Of a stretch of DNA of 34,070 nucleotides, positions 1 to 8,776 are shown piece by piece. This DNA is from Magnetospira sp. (lineage in GTDB: Bacteria > Pseudomonadota > Alphaproteobacteria > Rhodospirillales > Magnetospiraceae): the NCBI GenBank assembly GCA_028282245.1, contig JANQIL010000141.1, positions 1 to 34,070 on the forward strand, in the 5' to 3' direction. Made by a program: the position numbers and the translations under genes. The first letter of the stretch is position 1, and each line of letters starts with the position of its first letter. The notes under the pieces were generated by a model. The model was not told the origin of the DNA. It worked only from the letters and a program-made list of their open reading frames with translations, and did no database searches.

Positions 1-914
1 CTTCTTGTCCACACAAGAGTTGCACAAACTGGCTGATACGTACCTTCTTCGTAAAGCTTTCTGCGCGTTGGTGATCGTGTTATTGCCCTTTCGGTGTGGA
101 TTTCACCTGGGCCATCAATTCTCAAAAACGCGCCAGCTGAAATCGGAACAACCTGCAAGTATTTGAGTTTTGGGCTTATGGTAAGAAGCTGCGGGTCATA
201 GAACCAGCTAGTACCAACCACACCTTTAACCTCGGGCATTTGTTCGAAAATTTGAGCGATTCGAAGATAACACTCGTTCCAACCATTTTCGTTAAACTTA
301 GTCAGGTTTCGTGTGTCCGTGTGAATACGAAAGAGTGGTCCTCGTCCACCAAGTCTACTAATTACAAACGCAAGACAACGCAAATTTTCCTTGATTCCAT
401 GATTTTTATAGAATGATTTGGGAATCCAAGCACGCATGTCAACGATTTGCGCTCCGGCAGGAATGGTTAGAAATTCACAGACCCTGATATCCCGATCAAA
501 GTAGCTTTCCATCCGATTTCCGTAATACTCATCAGTTTCTTTTATAAGAGAGGAAGAAATATACCTAGCTGCAACGGCGTACTCAGAAATTATATCTGCC
601 GAAATTGTCGAATTTTCCAATCGATCTGGTAATTTAATCAACCGGCTCATTACAATTTTCTTGGCAAACAGACCCCGCTCATGGGGATTAAGAGAATCAA
701 ATTGGCGCGTCAAATCACTAGAAAATTCATCCAATAGTCTCAGTCCTATTGGTTTATTGCTATTTTGAATTCGGGATATTTCGTTACGGAAGCCCTCCGA
801 AAGACCCGAGAGTTGATTGTTCATGGCTGCGGTGGTCGATTGGCGTAAATCATTCAATTCATCTGCGTTAACGATCGCGCGAATTTCATCGATAATTTCA
901 CGTCTATCCATCAT
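1..914 (-). CDS. Unrecognised protein, 3' end cut by the window edge
   Basis: An open frame starts at ATG 914 (a second ATG follows at 911) and stays open to the left edge, giving about 304 residues without a stop. It begins MMDRREIIDE and has no signal peptide or obvious membrane segment. The middle has a hydrophilic region with RGPLFRIHTD, followed by SWFYDPQLL, ISPKLKYL and GAFLRIDGPG. The regularity of this stretch suggests a folded domain, but I do not recognise the family and assign no function. Base composition is clearly more AT-rich than every gene to the right of 1600, and codons often end in A or T. Together with the adjacent insertion-sequence remnant this suggests horizontal acquisition. 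The uninterrupted frame argues that it is a real gene rather than noise. Confidence 0.7.
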   Translation of the reverse strand, partial: MMDRREIIDEIRAIVNADELNDLRQSTTAAMNNQLSGLSEGFRNEISRIQNSNKPIGLRLLDEFSSDLTRQFDSLNPHERGLFAKKIVMSRLIKLPDRLENSTISADIISEYAVAARYISSSLIKETDEYYGNRMESYFDRDIRVCEFLTIPAGAQIVDMRAWIPKSFYKNHGIKENLRCLAFVISRLGGRGPLFRIHTDTRNLTKFNENGWNECYLRIAQIFEQMPEVKGVVGTSWFYDPQLLTISPKLKYLQVVPISAGAFLRIDGPGEIHTERAITRSPTRRKLYEEGTYQPVCATLVWTR

Positions 915-1118
915 GGCCTCTAATTTTAGTATTACTTAAGTTGTGATTTGCAAACAATATAACGCAATTATGTCTTTGGTGTCCATTCCCCCAGCATGCT
1001 TGATCCGCCGAGGGTCGAGGGCCGCTTTCTTTGATCGCGTGGCCGCATCGTGGAGGCAACCTTTGCCAACCTTTTAGCGAAGAGTGCCTTTGGTCCTAGC
1101 GATAATCAACCTGAATGT
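915..1118. other. Intergenic stretch, AT-rich then GC-rich
   Basis: No coding frame or RNA gene is visible here. The first part is AT-rich and would contain the promoter of the minus-strand gene at the left edge, though no convincing pair of promoter boxes stands out. The composition changes to GC-rich at roughly 990-1060, which may mark the boundary of the acquired segment. Confidence 0.4.
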
Positions 1119-1568
1119 TTAACCCGGATTTGTAACGAGGATCGGGTTCTGGCTTGATTTTTTGGATGGGGCTGTCCCGGATAAATATCTCAGATAGAGC
1201 TTAACCCATTGTCTGAGTTTACGTAATTGAAGTTGCGGGTCGCTGTTGTTGGAGCGCCATTCGCGTTTCTTCAAGAATAACCCGAAGCGGGCCTTCGAGA
1301 CGCCGTTGAACTTGCGTATATGACGCTTGGTCTGGTTCAAGAAATTTTCGATGCCATTGATGTGGTTCTGCTTGTCCGCGAATAGTTCCGAGTGGCTGAT
1401 CCGGGCGTGCCGCAGGGCCGAGACGTCGAGGGCATTGTAGCCCTTCCAGCAGTCCGTGTAGTCATAAGGCAGCGCAGAAGCCGTCCGTGCCGTCGTCCCG
1501 GCAACGAAATGCTCCGTCAGGTGATCCTGCTTCGATCGGCTCAGGCGGCTCTTGCGCACAAACCCCAT
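1119..1568 (-). pseudogene. IS1595-family transposase with in-frame internal deletion
   Basis: The N-terminus (KSRLSRSKQDHL, FVAGTTARTAS) matches the start of IS1016/IS1595 transposases. It joins directly at about residue 33 to the C-terminal catalytic part (YTDCWKGYNALDVS, HINGIENFLNQTKRH, RKFNG, EWRSNNSDPQLQLRKL). In intact relatives roughly 100 or more residues lie between these parts, including the rest of the helix-turn-helix and the first catalytic aspartate. The deletion keeps the frame, so an open frame of 149 codons survives. It cannot form a complete DDE-type active site. The frame also reads through the left inverted repeat (the YLSGTAP stretch) into flanking DNA, so the original stop has been lost or altered. 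It is a non-functional fossil that could at most be mobilised in trans by a related intact copy. Confidence 0.8.
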
Positions 1569-1603
1569 GACAACACCTCATCGGCGTTATCTGGGACAGA
1601 CCC
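1168..1603 (-). mobile_element. Internally deleted IS1595-family insertion sequence
   Basis: The ends form an inverted repeat. The left end reads GGGGCTGTCCCGGATAA from 1168, and the right end, read inward on the minus strand from 1603, is GGGTCTGTCCCAGATAA. These match at all but two of 17 positions. Between them lies a shortened transposase of the ISXO2-like/IS1016 type. The element is only about 436 bases, well below the usual size for the family, because the middle of the transposase is missing. The 8 bases outside each end (TTTTGGAT on the left, TCATCTTG on the right) do not match, so no target-site duplication remains. It sits 44 bases downstream of the clpA stop codon. The family call comes from remembered protein motifs; the boundaries come from the visible repeats. 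Confidence 0.8.
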
Positions 1604-1647
1604 TCATCTTGTTTTCATCACCTTGGAAATTCTTCATGGTCGACGTT

Positions 1648-3960
1648 CTACTCCGTCAGCGCCGGGACCTTCGATTTGTCGCGCGGGGCCGGCGGCCGGG
1701 GCGCGGCGGGATAGCTGAACTTGAGCTGCCCGTCCTCCACCGTGACAACCACCGTGCCGCCCTTGGACAGCCGGCCGAACAGAAGCTCCTCGGCCAAGGG
1801 CTTCTTGACGTATTCCTGGATCACCCGGGCCAGCGGCCGCGCTCCGTAGAGGGGGTCGTAGCCCTTCCTGGCCAGCCAGTCGCGCGCCGCCTCGGCGAGG
1901 TCGATCAGCACGTCGCGGTCGCCCAGTTGCGCCTCCAGTTCCATGATGAATTTGTCGACCACCTTGGCGACCACCTCCGGCGGCAGGTTGGCGAACGGGA
2001 TCACCGCGTCCAGGCGGTTGCGGAACTCCGGAGTGAACATCTTCTCGACCGCCTCCATGTCCTCGCCACTGCGCTCCTCGCGGGCGAAGCCGAGCGCCGG
2101 CTTGGCCATGTCGGCGGCCCCGGCGTTGGTGGTCATGATCAGGATCACGTTCCGGAAGTCGACCGACTTGCCGTTGTGGTCGGTCAGCTTGCCGTGATCC
2201 ATCACCTGGAGCAGGATGTTGAACAGATCCGGGTGCGCCTTCTCGATCTCGTCGAGCAGCAGCACCACGTGCGGGTGCTGGTCCACCGCGTCGGTCAGCA
2301 GGCCGCCCTGGTCGAACCCGACGTAGCCCGGCGGGGCGCCGATCAGCCGCGACACCGTGTGGCGCTCCATATACTCCGACATGTCGAAGCGCACCAACTC
2401 GATGCCCAGGGTCTTCGCCAGTTGCCGCGCCACCTCGGTCTTGCCGACCCCGGTCGGGCCGCTGAACAGGTAGCTGCCGATGGGCTTTTCCGGCTCGCGC
2501 AGCCCGGCGCGCGCCATCTTGATCGCCGAGGCGAGCGACCCGATCGCCGCGTCCTGGCCGAACACCATGGTCTTGAGGTCGCGCTCCAGGTCCTGGAGCG
2601 CCTTGGTGTCGTCGCGCGACACGCTCTTCGGCGGAATGCGGGCGATCTTGGCGACGACGTCCTCGACGTCCTTCACCGACACCGTCTTTCTGCGCTTGGA
2701 TTCCGGCAGCAGCATGCGCGACGCCCCGACCTCGTCGATCACGTCGATCGCCTTGTCGGGGAGCTTGCGGTCGTGGATGTAGCGATCCGACAGCTCGACC
2801 GCGGTGCGGATCGATTCCGCCGTGTAGCGCACCTTGTGGTGGTCCTCGAAATAGGGCTTGAGGCCGCGCAGAATCTTGACCGTGTCCTCGATGGTCGGTT
2901 CGTTGATGTCGATCTTCTGGAATCGGCGGACCAGGGCGCGATCCTTCTCGAAGTGGTTGCGGAACTCCTTGTAGGTGGTCGAGCCGATGCAGCGCAGGGT
3001 GCCCGAGGCGAGCGACGGCTTGAGGATGTTGGACGCGTCCATGGAGCCGCCGGAGGTGGCGCCGGCGCCGATCACGGTGTGGATCTCGTCGATGAACAGG
3101 ACCGCGCCGTCGGTCGCCTCCAGTTCCTTCATCACCGCCTTCAGGCGCTCCTCGAAGTCGCCCCGATAGCGCGTCCCGGCCAACAGGGAACCCATGTCGA
3201 GAGCGAAGATCACCGCGTCCCGGAGCACCTCGGGGACCTTGGCCTCGACGATGCGGCGCGCCAGGCCCTCGGCGATGGCGGTCTTGCCGACCCCCGGATC
3301 GCCCACGTAGAGCGGGTTGTTCTTGGAGCGCCGGCACAGAATCTGGATGGTTCGCTCGATCTCGGCGTCGCGGCCGATCAGCGGATCGATCTTGCCGCTG
3401 CGCGCCTTTTGGTTGAGGTCGACGCAATAGGCGCCCAGCGCCTCGTGGCCTTGCTGCGCCGGCTCCTCGGTCTCGGTTTCCGGCTCGCTGGCGCCGCGCA
3501 CCGGGCGCGGCTCGCCGCCTCCCGGGACCTTGGCAATGCCGTGCGAGATGTACTGCACGGCATCGAAACGCGACATCTCGTGCAGTTGCAGGAAATAGAC
3601 GGCATGCGACTCGCGTTCGGAGAACACCGCCACCAGCACGTTGGCGCCAGTCACTTCCTCGCGTCCCGACGACTGCACGTGGATCGCCGCCCGCTGAACC
3701 ACCCGCTGGAAGCCGGCGGTCGGCTTGGGATCCTCGCCGGCCACCCGGGTGACAAGATTGCGCAACTCCTGATTGACGAACTCGGAAAGATCGTGGCGCA
3801 GCTTGTCGGGATCGACCCCGCAGGCGCGGATCACCGCCAGCGCGTCCGGGTCGTCGACCAGGGCCAGCAGCAGGTGTTCCAGGGTCGCGTACTCGTGGCT
3901 GCGCTCGGCCGCCAGGGCGAGTGCCCGGTGCAGGGTCTGTTCGAGGTTGCGTGACAGCAT
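1648..3960 (-). CDS. clpA: ClpA, ATP-dependent unfoldase of ClpAP protease
   Basis: This is the hexameric AAA+ unfoldase that feeds substrates to ClpP in the cytoplasm. At 770 residues it has the family's usual length. The start [10 protein letters not shown] opens the double Clp N-domain (about 1-145), the docking site for ClpS. A variable acidic linker follows (about 150-170). The first AAA+ module has Walker A GDPGVGKT at 220-227 and Walker [10 protein letters not shown]. The second has Walker A GPTGVGKT, the Walker B stretch [13 protein letters not shown], and a C-terminal small domain containing [10 protein letters not shown]. The short spacing between the modules is typical of ClpA rather than ClpB. 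The start codon is 2 bases from the clpS stop, so the two genes form one transcription unit with clpS first. The tail ends in a proline-rich stretch. No frame damage is seen. Confidence 0.97.
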   Translation of the reverse strand: MLSRNLEQTLHRALALAAERSHEYATLEHLLLALVDDPDALAVIRACGVDPDKLRHDLSEFVNQELRNLVTRVAGEDPKPTAGFQRVVQRAAIHVQSSGREEVTGANVLVAVFSERESHAVYFLQLHEMSRFDAVQYISHGIAKVPGGGEPRPVRGASEPETETEEPAQQGHEALGAYCVDLNQKARSGKIDPLIGRDAEIERTIQILCRRSKNNPLYVGDPGVGKTAIAEGLARRIVEAKVPEVLRDAVIFALDMGSLLAGTRYRGDFEERLKAVMKELEATDGAVLFIDEIHTVIGAGATSGGSMDASNILKPSLASGTLRCIGSTTYKEFRNHFEKDRALVRRFQKIDINEPTIEDTVKILRGLKPYFEDHHKVRYTAESIRTAVELSDRYIHDRKLPDKAIDVIDEVGASRMLLPESKRRKTVSVKDVEDVVAKIARIPPKSVSRDDTKALQDLERDLKTMVFGQDAAIGSLASAIKMARAGLREPEKPIGSYLFSGPTGVGKTEVARQLAKTLGIELVRFDMSEYMERHTVSRLIGAPPGYVGFDQGGLLTDAVDQHPHVVLLLDEIEKAHPDLFNILLQVMDHGKLTDHNGKSVDFRNVILIMTTNAGAADMAKPALGFAREERSGEDMEAVEKMFTPEFRNRLDAVIPFANLPPEVVAKVVDKFIMELEAQLGDRDVLIDLAEAARDWLARKGYDPLYGARPLARVIQEYVKKPLAEELLFGRLSKGGTVVVTVEDGQLKFSYPAAPRPPAPRDKSKVPALTE

Positions 3961-3962
3961 GT

Positions 3963-4289
3963 CTATTCCTTTTCGACCGCGCACTGGAGGGGGTGCTGAT
4001 GCTGACGGGCCATGTCCATCACCTGCGTCGCCTTGGTCTCGGCGACCTCGTAGGTGTAGACGCCGCAAACGCCGACTCCTTTCTGGTGCACTTGGAGCAT
4101 GATTCGCGTGGCGTCCTCGTGCGACTTGTTGAAGAACCGTTCCAGGACATGAACCACGAACTCCATCGGCGTGTAGTCGTCGTTCAGCATCAGGACCTTG
4201 TACATGGAGGGCTTCTTGGTCTTCGGCCGCGCCTTGACCGCGACCCCCTTTTCGGGTCCGTCGTTCTGGTCGTCTCTGCGTTCGCTCAT
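3963..4289 (-). CDS. clpS: ClpS, N-end rule adaptor for ClpA
   Basis: This small adaptor delivers N-degron proteins to ClpA and modulates its choice of substrates. The 108 residues begin [10 protein letters not shown] with a flexible charged N-terminal extension of about 30 residues, followed by the conserved core. In the core, [15 protein letters not shown] contains the Asn-Asp pair and the Met that line the pocket for N-terminal residues. [19 protein letters not shown] follows and is the usual second core motif. The frame continues upstream of this ATG, but AGGAG lies a suitable distance before it, so this start is preferred. Its stop is immediately before the clpA start, the arrangement seen widely in proteobacteria. 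Identification is secure. Confidence 0.97.
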   Translation of the reverse strand: MSERRDDQNDGPEKGVAVKARPKTKKPSMYKVLMLNDDYTPMEFVVHVLERFFNKSHEDATRIMLQVHQKGVGVCGVYTYEVAETKATQVMDMARQHQHPLQCAVEKE

Positions 4290-4405
4290 GGCACTGCGCT
4301 CCTGCCGCGCCGGCGGCGCCACCGCTCCATGGCCGCCGACACTCCCAATAATATATGGCGTGCCGGGTCCCGGAAAAGCCCCCCCCTTTCGCGGCATCGC
4401 GAATC

Positions 4406-4434
4406 CTGTCATTCGCCGTGAATTGCTGTATGAT
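4406..4434 (+). promoter_or_regulatory. Candidate sigma70-type promoter for the repeat protein/cyclase operon
   Basis: CTGTCA at 4406-4411 (four of six to the -35 consensus) and TATGAT at 4429-4434 (five of six to the -10 consensus) are separated by exactly 17 bases. The -10 box ends 42 bases before the ATG at 4477. It lies in the divergent region shared with clpS. This is read from sequence only; no transcript evidence is available. Confidence 0.4.
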
Positions 4435-4476
4435 GTCCAACACTTGAGCGACGATCCGAAATCTCGACGGGGTCCC

Positions 4477-5418
4477 ATGACCGACCGGAAAACAGCCGGG
4501 AGCCGACTTGGTGCCGCCGCCCGGCGGCGCGTCGAGTCCGATGGCGCGGCCGGGCGCGTCGCCCGGATGGCCGATGAAATCCGGCACCTCCAAGGCACCA
4601 TCGCCCTTATGCGGGACGATATCGAACGGGCCGGCGCGGCGCACCGGCAGGCGGTGGACGAGGCAACCACGGCGCGCGACCAGGAACTGGACGGGCTGCG
4701 CCAGGTGGCTGCCGAAATGCGCGCGCACCTGGAGTCCGCGCACCTGGAAAAGGATGCTGCGGTCCGCGCCACCGCCGCCGAAATGGAAGCCGAGGCCGCG
4801 CGGCTGCGCGAAACCATCGCCGAACTGCGCGACCGTCTGGAGGCAACGGTTGAATCGCGGGATGCGCGGATCGCCATGGCCACCGAGGCGGCGCGCGCCG
4901 AGATCGGCCAGTTGCGCGACACCATTGATGCCCTGCGGGGGCGCGTCCAGAGCATGGCCAGCGAGACCGACAAGGCGTTGCGGGCGGCTCGCGAGGCGGC
5001 CGACAACGAGCAGGCGGTGCTCAAGCTGTCGGTGGCGGCGCTACGGGAGCAATTGGAGGAGGCGGCCGTCGAGGCCAACGTCGCGGTGGCCCAGGCGCGC
5101 TCCGAGTCGGACGCCGAGATCACGCGGCTGACCGAAACCATCGGCGTGCTGCGCGAGCAGATCGAGGCCCTGCAGGAGGAGAGGCGCGACGCGGTCGAGC
5201 AGATGACCGGCGTCGCGCGGTCCGAAACGAACCAGTTGCGGGAGACCGTCGCGACCTTGCGCGAGGCCCTGGAGGAGCAGGCCACGGAGGCCGAGCGGCG
5301 GCTCGACGCGCGCGACAGCCAGGCCCGCGACGAACAGCGCCATCTCAAGGAAACCGTCGCCGTCCTGCGCCAACGTCTCGACGCCGCCCAGGCGGTTTCC
5401 GGGGATCGGGAAGCATGA
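4477..5418 (+). CDS. Coiled-coil protein made of 36-residue tandem repeats
   Basis: I do not recognise this 313-residue protein as a named family. After a 37-residue basic N-terminus it consists of seven complete 36-residue units (starting at residues 38, 74, 110, 146, 182, 218 and 254) and a final 24-residue partial unit. No residues are inserted or lost between units. Each unit opens with a motif like LRETIAxLRxxLE and continues with an Ala/Glu/Arg-rich helical stretch. There is no proline or glycine break of note, no signal peptide and no membrane segment, so a long cytoplasmic rod or helical bundle is likely. The ATG at 4477 follows CGGGG and begins the GC-biased coding region. The stop overlaps the start of the following adenylyl cyclase (ATGA), implying translational coupling. 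A scaffold, oligomerisation partner or regulator of the cyclase is a reasonable inference but is not shown by the sequence. Confidence 0.85.
   Translation: MTDRKTAGSRLGAAARRRVESDGAAGRVARMADEIRHLQGTIALMRDDIERAGAAHRQAVDEATTARDQELDGLRQVAAEMRAHLESAHLEKDAAVRATAAEMEAEAARLRETIAELRDRLEATVESRDARIAMATEAARAEIGQLRDTIDALRGRVQSMASETDKALRAAREAADNEQAVLKLSVAALREQLEEAAVEANVAVAQARSESDAEITRLTETIGVLREQIEALQEERRDAVEQMTGVARSETNQLRETVATLREALEEQATEAERRLDARDSQARDEQRHLKETVAVLRQRLDAAQAVSGDREA
4588..5415 (+). repeat. 108-base coding repeats, about 7.7 copies
   Basis: The period is exactly 108 bases (36 codons). Units start at 4588, 4696, 4804, 4912, 5020, 5128 and 5236, with a partial unit at 5344. The repeats are clear at protein level (Leu at position 1, T-I/V at 4-5, L-R at 8-9, Leu/Ile/Val at 12) but diverged in DNA. 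That suggests old duplications held in register by selection rather than recent slippage. Confidence 0.85.
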
Positions 5419-7685
5419 ACGGGGTACGCGCGAAGTCGACCACGACCAGCAGCCTCGACCGGCGCAAGGCCAAATGCCTTGAAGACGTGCTGCACCGGGT
5501 CGCCGTCGTCGAGACCCTGGACGAGGTTCTGGAACAACTGGTCGAAGCGACCAGCCTGCAACTCGACACCGAGCGCAGCACGGTTTTCCTGAACGACGAA
5601 GACTCCGGCGAACTCTACGCGCGCATCGCCCAGGGCGCCCTGCGCCGCGAGATCCGACTCCTCAACACCACCGGCATTGCCGGTCACGTCTATGCCTCCG
5701 GGCGCCCGGTGATCGTCCACGACACCGCCCATGACGATCGCTTCAATCCGGCGATCGACGAGCAGACCGGGTTTCAGACCCGGTCCATCATGTGCGTGCC
5801 GATCCGCACCCTGAAGGGCCAGATCATCGGCGTCGCGCAGACCCTCAACAAGCGCAAGGGACGTTTCGGCAAGGCCGACCAGGACATTCTCGAAGCGATG
5901 ATGCAGCACGCCGCCATCGCCCTGCGCAACGCGCAGACCATCGAGCAGATCGAGAAATCGCGCCAGCAGGAGCGCGAATTCATGGACGTCGTCGCCGAAT
6001 TGACCTCGGAGATCGACCTGAACGTTCTGCTTCAGAAGGTGATGTCGGAAGCCACCAGCATGCTGAACGCCGAGCGCTCCACGCTGTTCCTGAATGAAAA
6101 GAAGACCAACGAGCTGTTTTCCCGCATCGCCCAGGGCGACGGGGTGGGCGAGATCCGGTTTCCCAACCACCTGGGCATCGCCGGCACGGTGTTCGTCTCG
6201 CGCGCCACCGTCAACATCCCGCACGCCTATGCCGATCTGCGCTTCAACCCCGCGTTCGACAAGAAGACCGGATTCTTCACCCGCTCCATCCTCTGCGTGC
6301 CGGTGGTCAACAAGCGTGGCGAGACGATCGGCGTCACCCAGGTGCTCAACAAGCGCGGCGGCCCGTTCACGGACGAGGACGAGCAGCGGCTGAAGGCCTT
6401 CACCGCGCAGGTCTCGATCGCGCTCGAGAACGCCAAGCTGTTCGACGACGTTCAGAACATGAAGAACTATAACGAGAGCATGCTGCAATCGATGTCGAAC
6501 GGCGTGCTGACCCTGGACGAGAACGGTGTCGTCGTCACCTGCAACGCGGCCGGCCTGAGGATCCTCAAGCACCGGTCCGAGGAGATCGTCGGCCACAAGA
6601 TCCGGGATGTTTTCGGCGGCGGCAACCAATGGGTCGTCGAGCGGGTCGAAAAGGTCCGCGACAACAACGAGGCCGACATCCTGATGGACGCCGAGATGGA
6701 ATGGCGCGATCAGAAGGTGTCGATCAACCTGACCGTCCTGCCGCTGCACGGCGTGGACGGCAAGCCGCTCGGAATCATGATCATGTTCGAGGACATCTCC
6801 AACGAGAAGCGGGTCAAGTCGACCATGGCCCGTTACATGGATCCGGGCCTGGCCGACAAGCTGCTTGAGAGCGGCCAGGACCTGCTGGGTGGCCAGAACT
6901 CCAAGGCCTCCATGCTCTTCACCGACATCAAGAGCTTCACCTCCCTGGCCGAGGAACTGGGTGCCCAGGCCACGGTGTCGCTTCTCAACGAGTACTTCAC
7001 CATCATGGTCGAGTGCATCTCCCGCGAGGGCGGCATGCTGGACAAGTTCATCGGCGACGCGATCATGGCCGAATTCGGCATCCCGCTGCCGCACGACGAC
7101 GACGAGGACCGCGCCCTACGCGCCGCCATCGCCATGCAGACCGAGTTGCAGGCCTGGAACCGCGATCGGGTCGGCCAGGGACGCCCGGAGGTCGGCATGC
7201 GGGTCGGAATCAACACCGACGTGGTGGTGTCCGGCAACATCGGCAGCCCCAAAAGAATGGACTACACGGTGATCGGCGACGGCGTGAATCTGGCATCGCG
7301 CCTGGAGGCCGCCTGCAAGCAATACGGCGCCTACATCCTGATTTCCGATCACACCCGCAGGGGTCTGCGCGGCACCTACCGGATGCGCGAGGTGGACCTT
7401 CTGGTGGTCAAGGGGAAGACGCAGCCGGTCCCGGTGTTCGAGGTCCTGGACCATTATCGGGACGTGGAATTTCCCAACATGATGGAGGTGCTCGGGCACT
7501 TCAACGAGGGTGTCGCCGGCTACCGGCGCGGCGACTGGCGGCGCGCCGTCGGAAGCTTCGGGGAGGCCCTGCGGGCGCACCCGAACGATTTCTGCTCAAG
7601 GATGTACGTCGATCGCTGCGAGCGCCTGATGGCCGAACCGCCGCCCGGCGACTGGAACGGCGTCTGGGTGATGACCACCAAATAG
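5415..7685 (+). CDS. Class III adenylyl cyclase with two GAF domains and a PAS domain
   Basis: This predicted cytoplasmic enzyme makes cAMP from ATP. Order in 756 residues: GAF1 (about 20-175), GAF2 (about 190-340), PAS-like domain (about 350-465), cyclase domain (about 495-680) and a short helical tail. The catalytic set looks complete. Metal-binding Asp504 lies in LFTDIKSFT and Asp548 in [11 protein letters not shown]. Lys544 and Thr618 are the adenine-specifying pair, and Asn625 and Arg629 are the transition-state residues. A Thr at the second specificity site marks the class IIIb group, which includes bicarbonate-responsive enzymes such as cyanobacterial CyaB1. GAF2 keeps the full NKFDE signature of cyclic-nucleotide-binding GAFs (N312, K313, F318, D322, E323). 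GAF1 has the same pattern with Gln for the last Glu. Product feedback or cGMP control through GAF2 is an inference. The start overlaps the upstream repeat-protein stop. Confidence 0.93.
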   Translation: MNGVRAKSTTTSSLDRRKAKCLEDVLHRVAVVETLDEVLEQLVEATSLQLDTERSTVFLNDEDSGELYARIAQGALRREIRLLNTTGIAGHVYASGRPVIVHDTAHDDRFNPAIDEQTGFQTRSIMCVPIRTLKGQIIGVAQTLNKRKGRFGKADQDILEAMMQHAAIALRNAQTIEQIEKSRQQEREFMDVVAELTSEIDLNVLLQKVMSEATSMLNAERSTLFLNEKKTNELFSRIAQGDGVGEIRFPNHLGIAGTVFVSRATVNIPHAYADLRFNPAFDKKTGFFTRSILCVPVVNKRGETIGVTQVLNKRGGPFTDEDEQRLKAFTAQVSIALENAKLFDDVQNMKNYNESMLQSMSNGVLTLDENGVVVTCNAAGLRILKHRSEEIVGHKIRDVFGGGNQWVVERVEKVRDNNEADILMDAEMEWRDQKVSINLTVLPLHGVDGKPLGIMIMFEDISNEKRVKSTMARYMDPGLADKLLESGQDLLGGQNSKASMLFTDIKSFTSLAEELGAQATVSLLNEYFTIMVECISREGGMLDKFIGDAIMAEFGIPLPHDDDEDRALRAAIAMQTELQAWNRDRVGQGRPEVGMRVGINTDVVVSGNIGSPKRMDYTVIGDGVNLASRLEAACKQYGAYILISDHTRRGLRGTYRMREVDLLVVKGKTQPVPVFEVLDHYRDVEFPNMMEVLGHFNEGVAGYRRGDWRRAVGSFGEALRAHPNDFCSRMYVDRCERLMAEPPPGDWNGVWVMTTK

Positions 7686-7771
7686 CCGCCCTCGGCGAGC
7701 GGCCGACTGATTCGATTTTTGGAATAATGACCGCCAACATGCGTGTGTTCGGTAAACAGTTATTTCTATAT

Positions 7772-8101
7772 TCAAAGACATTTATTGGAATTTAATAAAT
7801 AATTTAGGTGGCGGTTCCGATCCTGGTAGGCACGCATTTCGATCTGTTCTTTTTGCGAAAGATCGAAGGCGAACATCGCCGGCCAGAACACAAGGGCACC
7901 GACGGTGCCGGCGGCTGTATTATCGTTCTCGACATTTTGGTCTTTTCCGGCAAGCGCCATCGCATGATTCCGGTTTGCGAGGATTTCGTTTCGGATCTGC
8001 TCGCATGTCAGGTCCGCATCGCCGGCTTGAGAGATCCTGACCGGTTCCGCCGTGCGGGCGGAGCATCCCGCGACAAGAAATATAATAATTAATAATTTCA
8101 T
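7772..8101 (-). CDS. Small putative lipoprotein
   Basis: The 109-residue protein begins MKLLIIIFLVAGCSA, a lipoprotein signal with lipobox VAGC, so it should be anchored to a membrane facing the periplasm. The mature part has LTCEQIRNEI, a possible short membrane-inserting or amphipathic segment (GTVGALVFWPAMFAFDL) and a C-terminal cysteine near the end (SNKCL). Cys in LTCEQ and the terminal Cys could pair. I recall similar unnamed proteins in proteobacteria but no assigned function. It is AT-rich relative to its neighbours and is transcribed divergently from another lipoprotein gene 93 bases away, with which it may be co-regulated. Confidence 0.75.
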   Translation of the reverse strand: MKLLIIIFLVAGCSARTAEPVRISQAGDADLTCEQIRNEILANRNHAMALAGKDQNVENDNTAAGTVGALVFWPAMFAFDLSQKEQIEMRAYQDRNRHLNYLLNSNKCL

Positions 8102-8119
8102 TTGCTTTTTCCCGAATCC

Positions 8120-8149
8120 TTGACAAACCCATTTTCAGATATCTATGTT
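8120..8149 (+). promoter_or_regulatory. Candidate sigma70 promoter for the plus-strand lipoprotein
   Basis: A perfect -35 box TTGACA at 8120-8125 is followed after 18 bases by TATGTT at 8144-8149, four of six to the -10 consensus. It lies 45 bases before the ATG at 8195, in the 93-base divergent region between the two lipoprotein genes. Confidence 0.5.
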
Positions 8150-8194
8150 TTCTCGAAATGTAAATACTCTGGTACGCATAAGTGGGCTATCAAA

Positions 8195-8737
8195 ATGAGT
8201 AAGTTTGTTTTGTTCCTTTTTATGGCCGGCATGCTTTCGGCCTGCGCCTCTCCGGCCATGGTCGAGCACATGACGGTCAAGTCGGGCGGCGAACGGGCAT
8301 TGGCCAATCCCTCGTTGCGAAACGCAATTCGAATCGACTCGATCAGCGGTGGCGAGGCGACCAATCCGCTTTGGACATCCGAGGTTTCGAACGACGATTT
8401 TCGGGAGGCGCTTGCGGCATCGCTCCGAAACGCCGGGCTCCTAAGCCCTGATGACAGCACCGGCAGGTATAATCTCGATGTACAGATTCTTGGCCTGAGT
8501 CAGCCGGCATTCGGCTTCGACATGACGGTGACATGCCACGCGAATTACATGGTCGAAACCAGTGAAACCGGCGACCCATACTTCCTGGATACGGTCACGA
8601 CCGCCTACACCGCCACTGTTGGAAGCCATCTTATCGGGGTTGAGCGTTTGCGGATCGCCAACGAGGGCGCCGTCCGCGAAAGCATTCGGGAATTCATTGA
8701 CCGGCTGATGGCGTTTTCCCCGCCGGCCGGCCGATAG
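8195..8737 (+). CDS. Putative lipoprotein of unknown function
   Basis: The 180-residue product starts MSKFVLFLFMAGMLSACAS, a signal peptide ending in lipobox LSAC, so it is predicted to be a membrane-anchored periplasmic lipoprotein. The frame is open further upstream, but this ATG places the signal peptide at the N-terminus and lies just after a good promoter. The mature part contains FREALAASLRNAGLL and YNLDVQILGLSQPAFGFDM, then VTCHANYMV and a C-terminal helix rich in Arg and Glu. This alternation resembles small periplasmic lipoproteins of the LptE/LpoB-like alpha-beta type, but that is only a structural impression. Function is unknown. The convergent ccdA-like gene ends 40 bases downstream. 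Confidence 0.8.
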   Translation: MSKFVLFLFMAGMLSACASPAMVEHMTVKSGGERALANPSLRNAIRIDSISGGEATNPLWTSEVSNDDFREALAASLRNAGLLSPDDSTGRYNLDVQILGLSQPAFGFDMTVTCHANYMVETSETGDPYFLDTVTTAYTATVGSHLIGVERLRIANEGAVRESIREFIDRLMAFSPPAGR

Positions 8738-8776
8738 ATCGGCCCGACGGGGATCCGCCGCGCGGCGCGCCCGAGG

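Noticed and set aside
1160-1611. An 8-base target-site duplication flanking the IS remnant
   Set aside because: The flanks TTTTGGAT and TCATCTTG do not match.
1552-3954. A long open frame on the plus strand opposite clpA
   Set aside because: Its codons mirror the GC-biased clpA frame, the protein is Arg/His/Leu-rich without motifs, and clpA is unmistakable on the other strand.
4290-7094. A long minus-strand open frame running through the cyclase and repeat protein into clpS
   Set aside because: It is a shadow of the strongly biased plus-strand genes; only its last 108 codons, clpS, are real.
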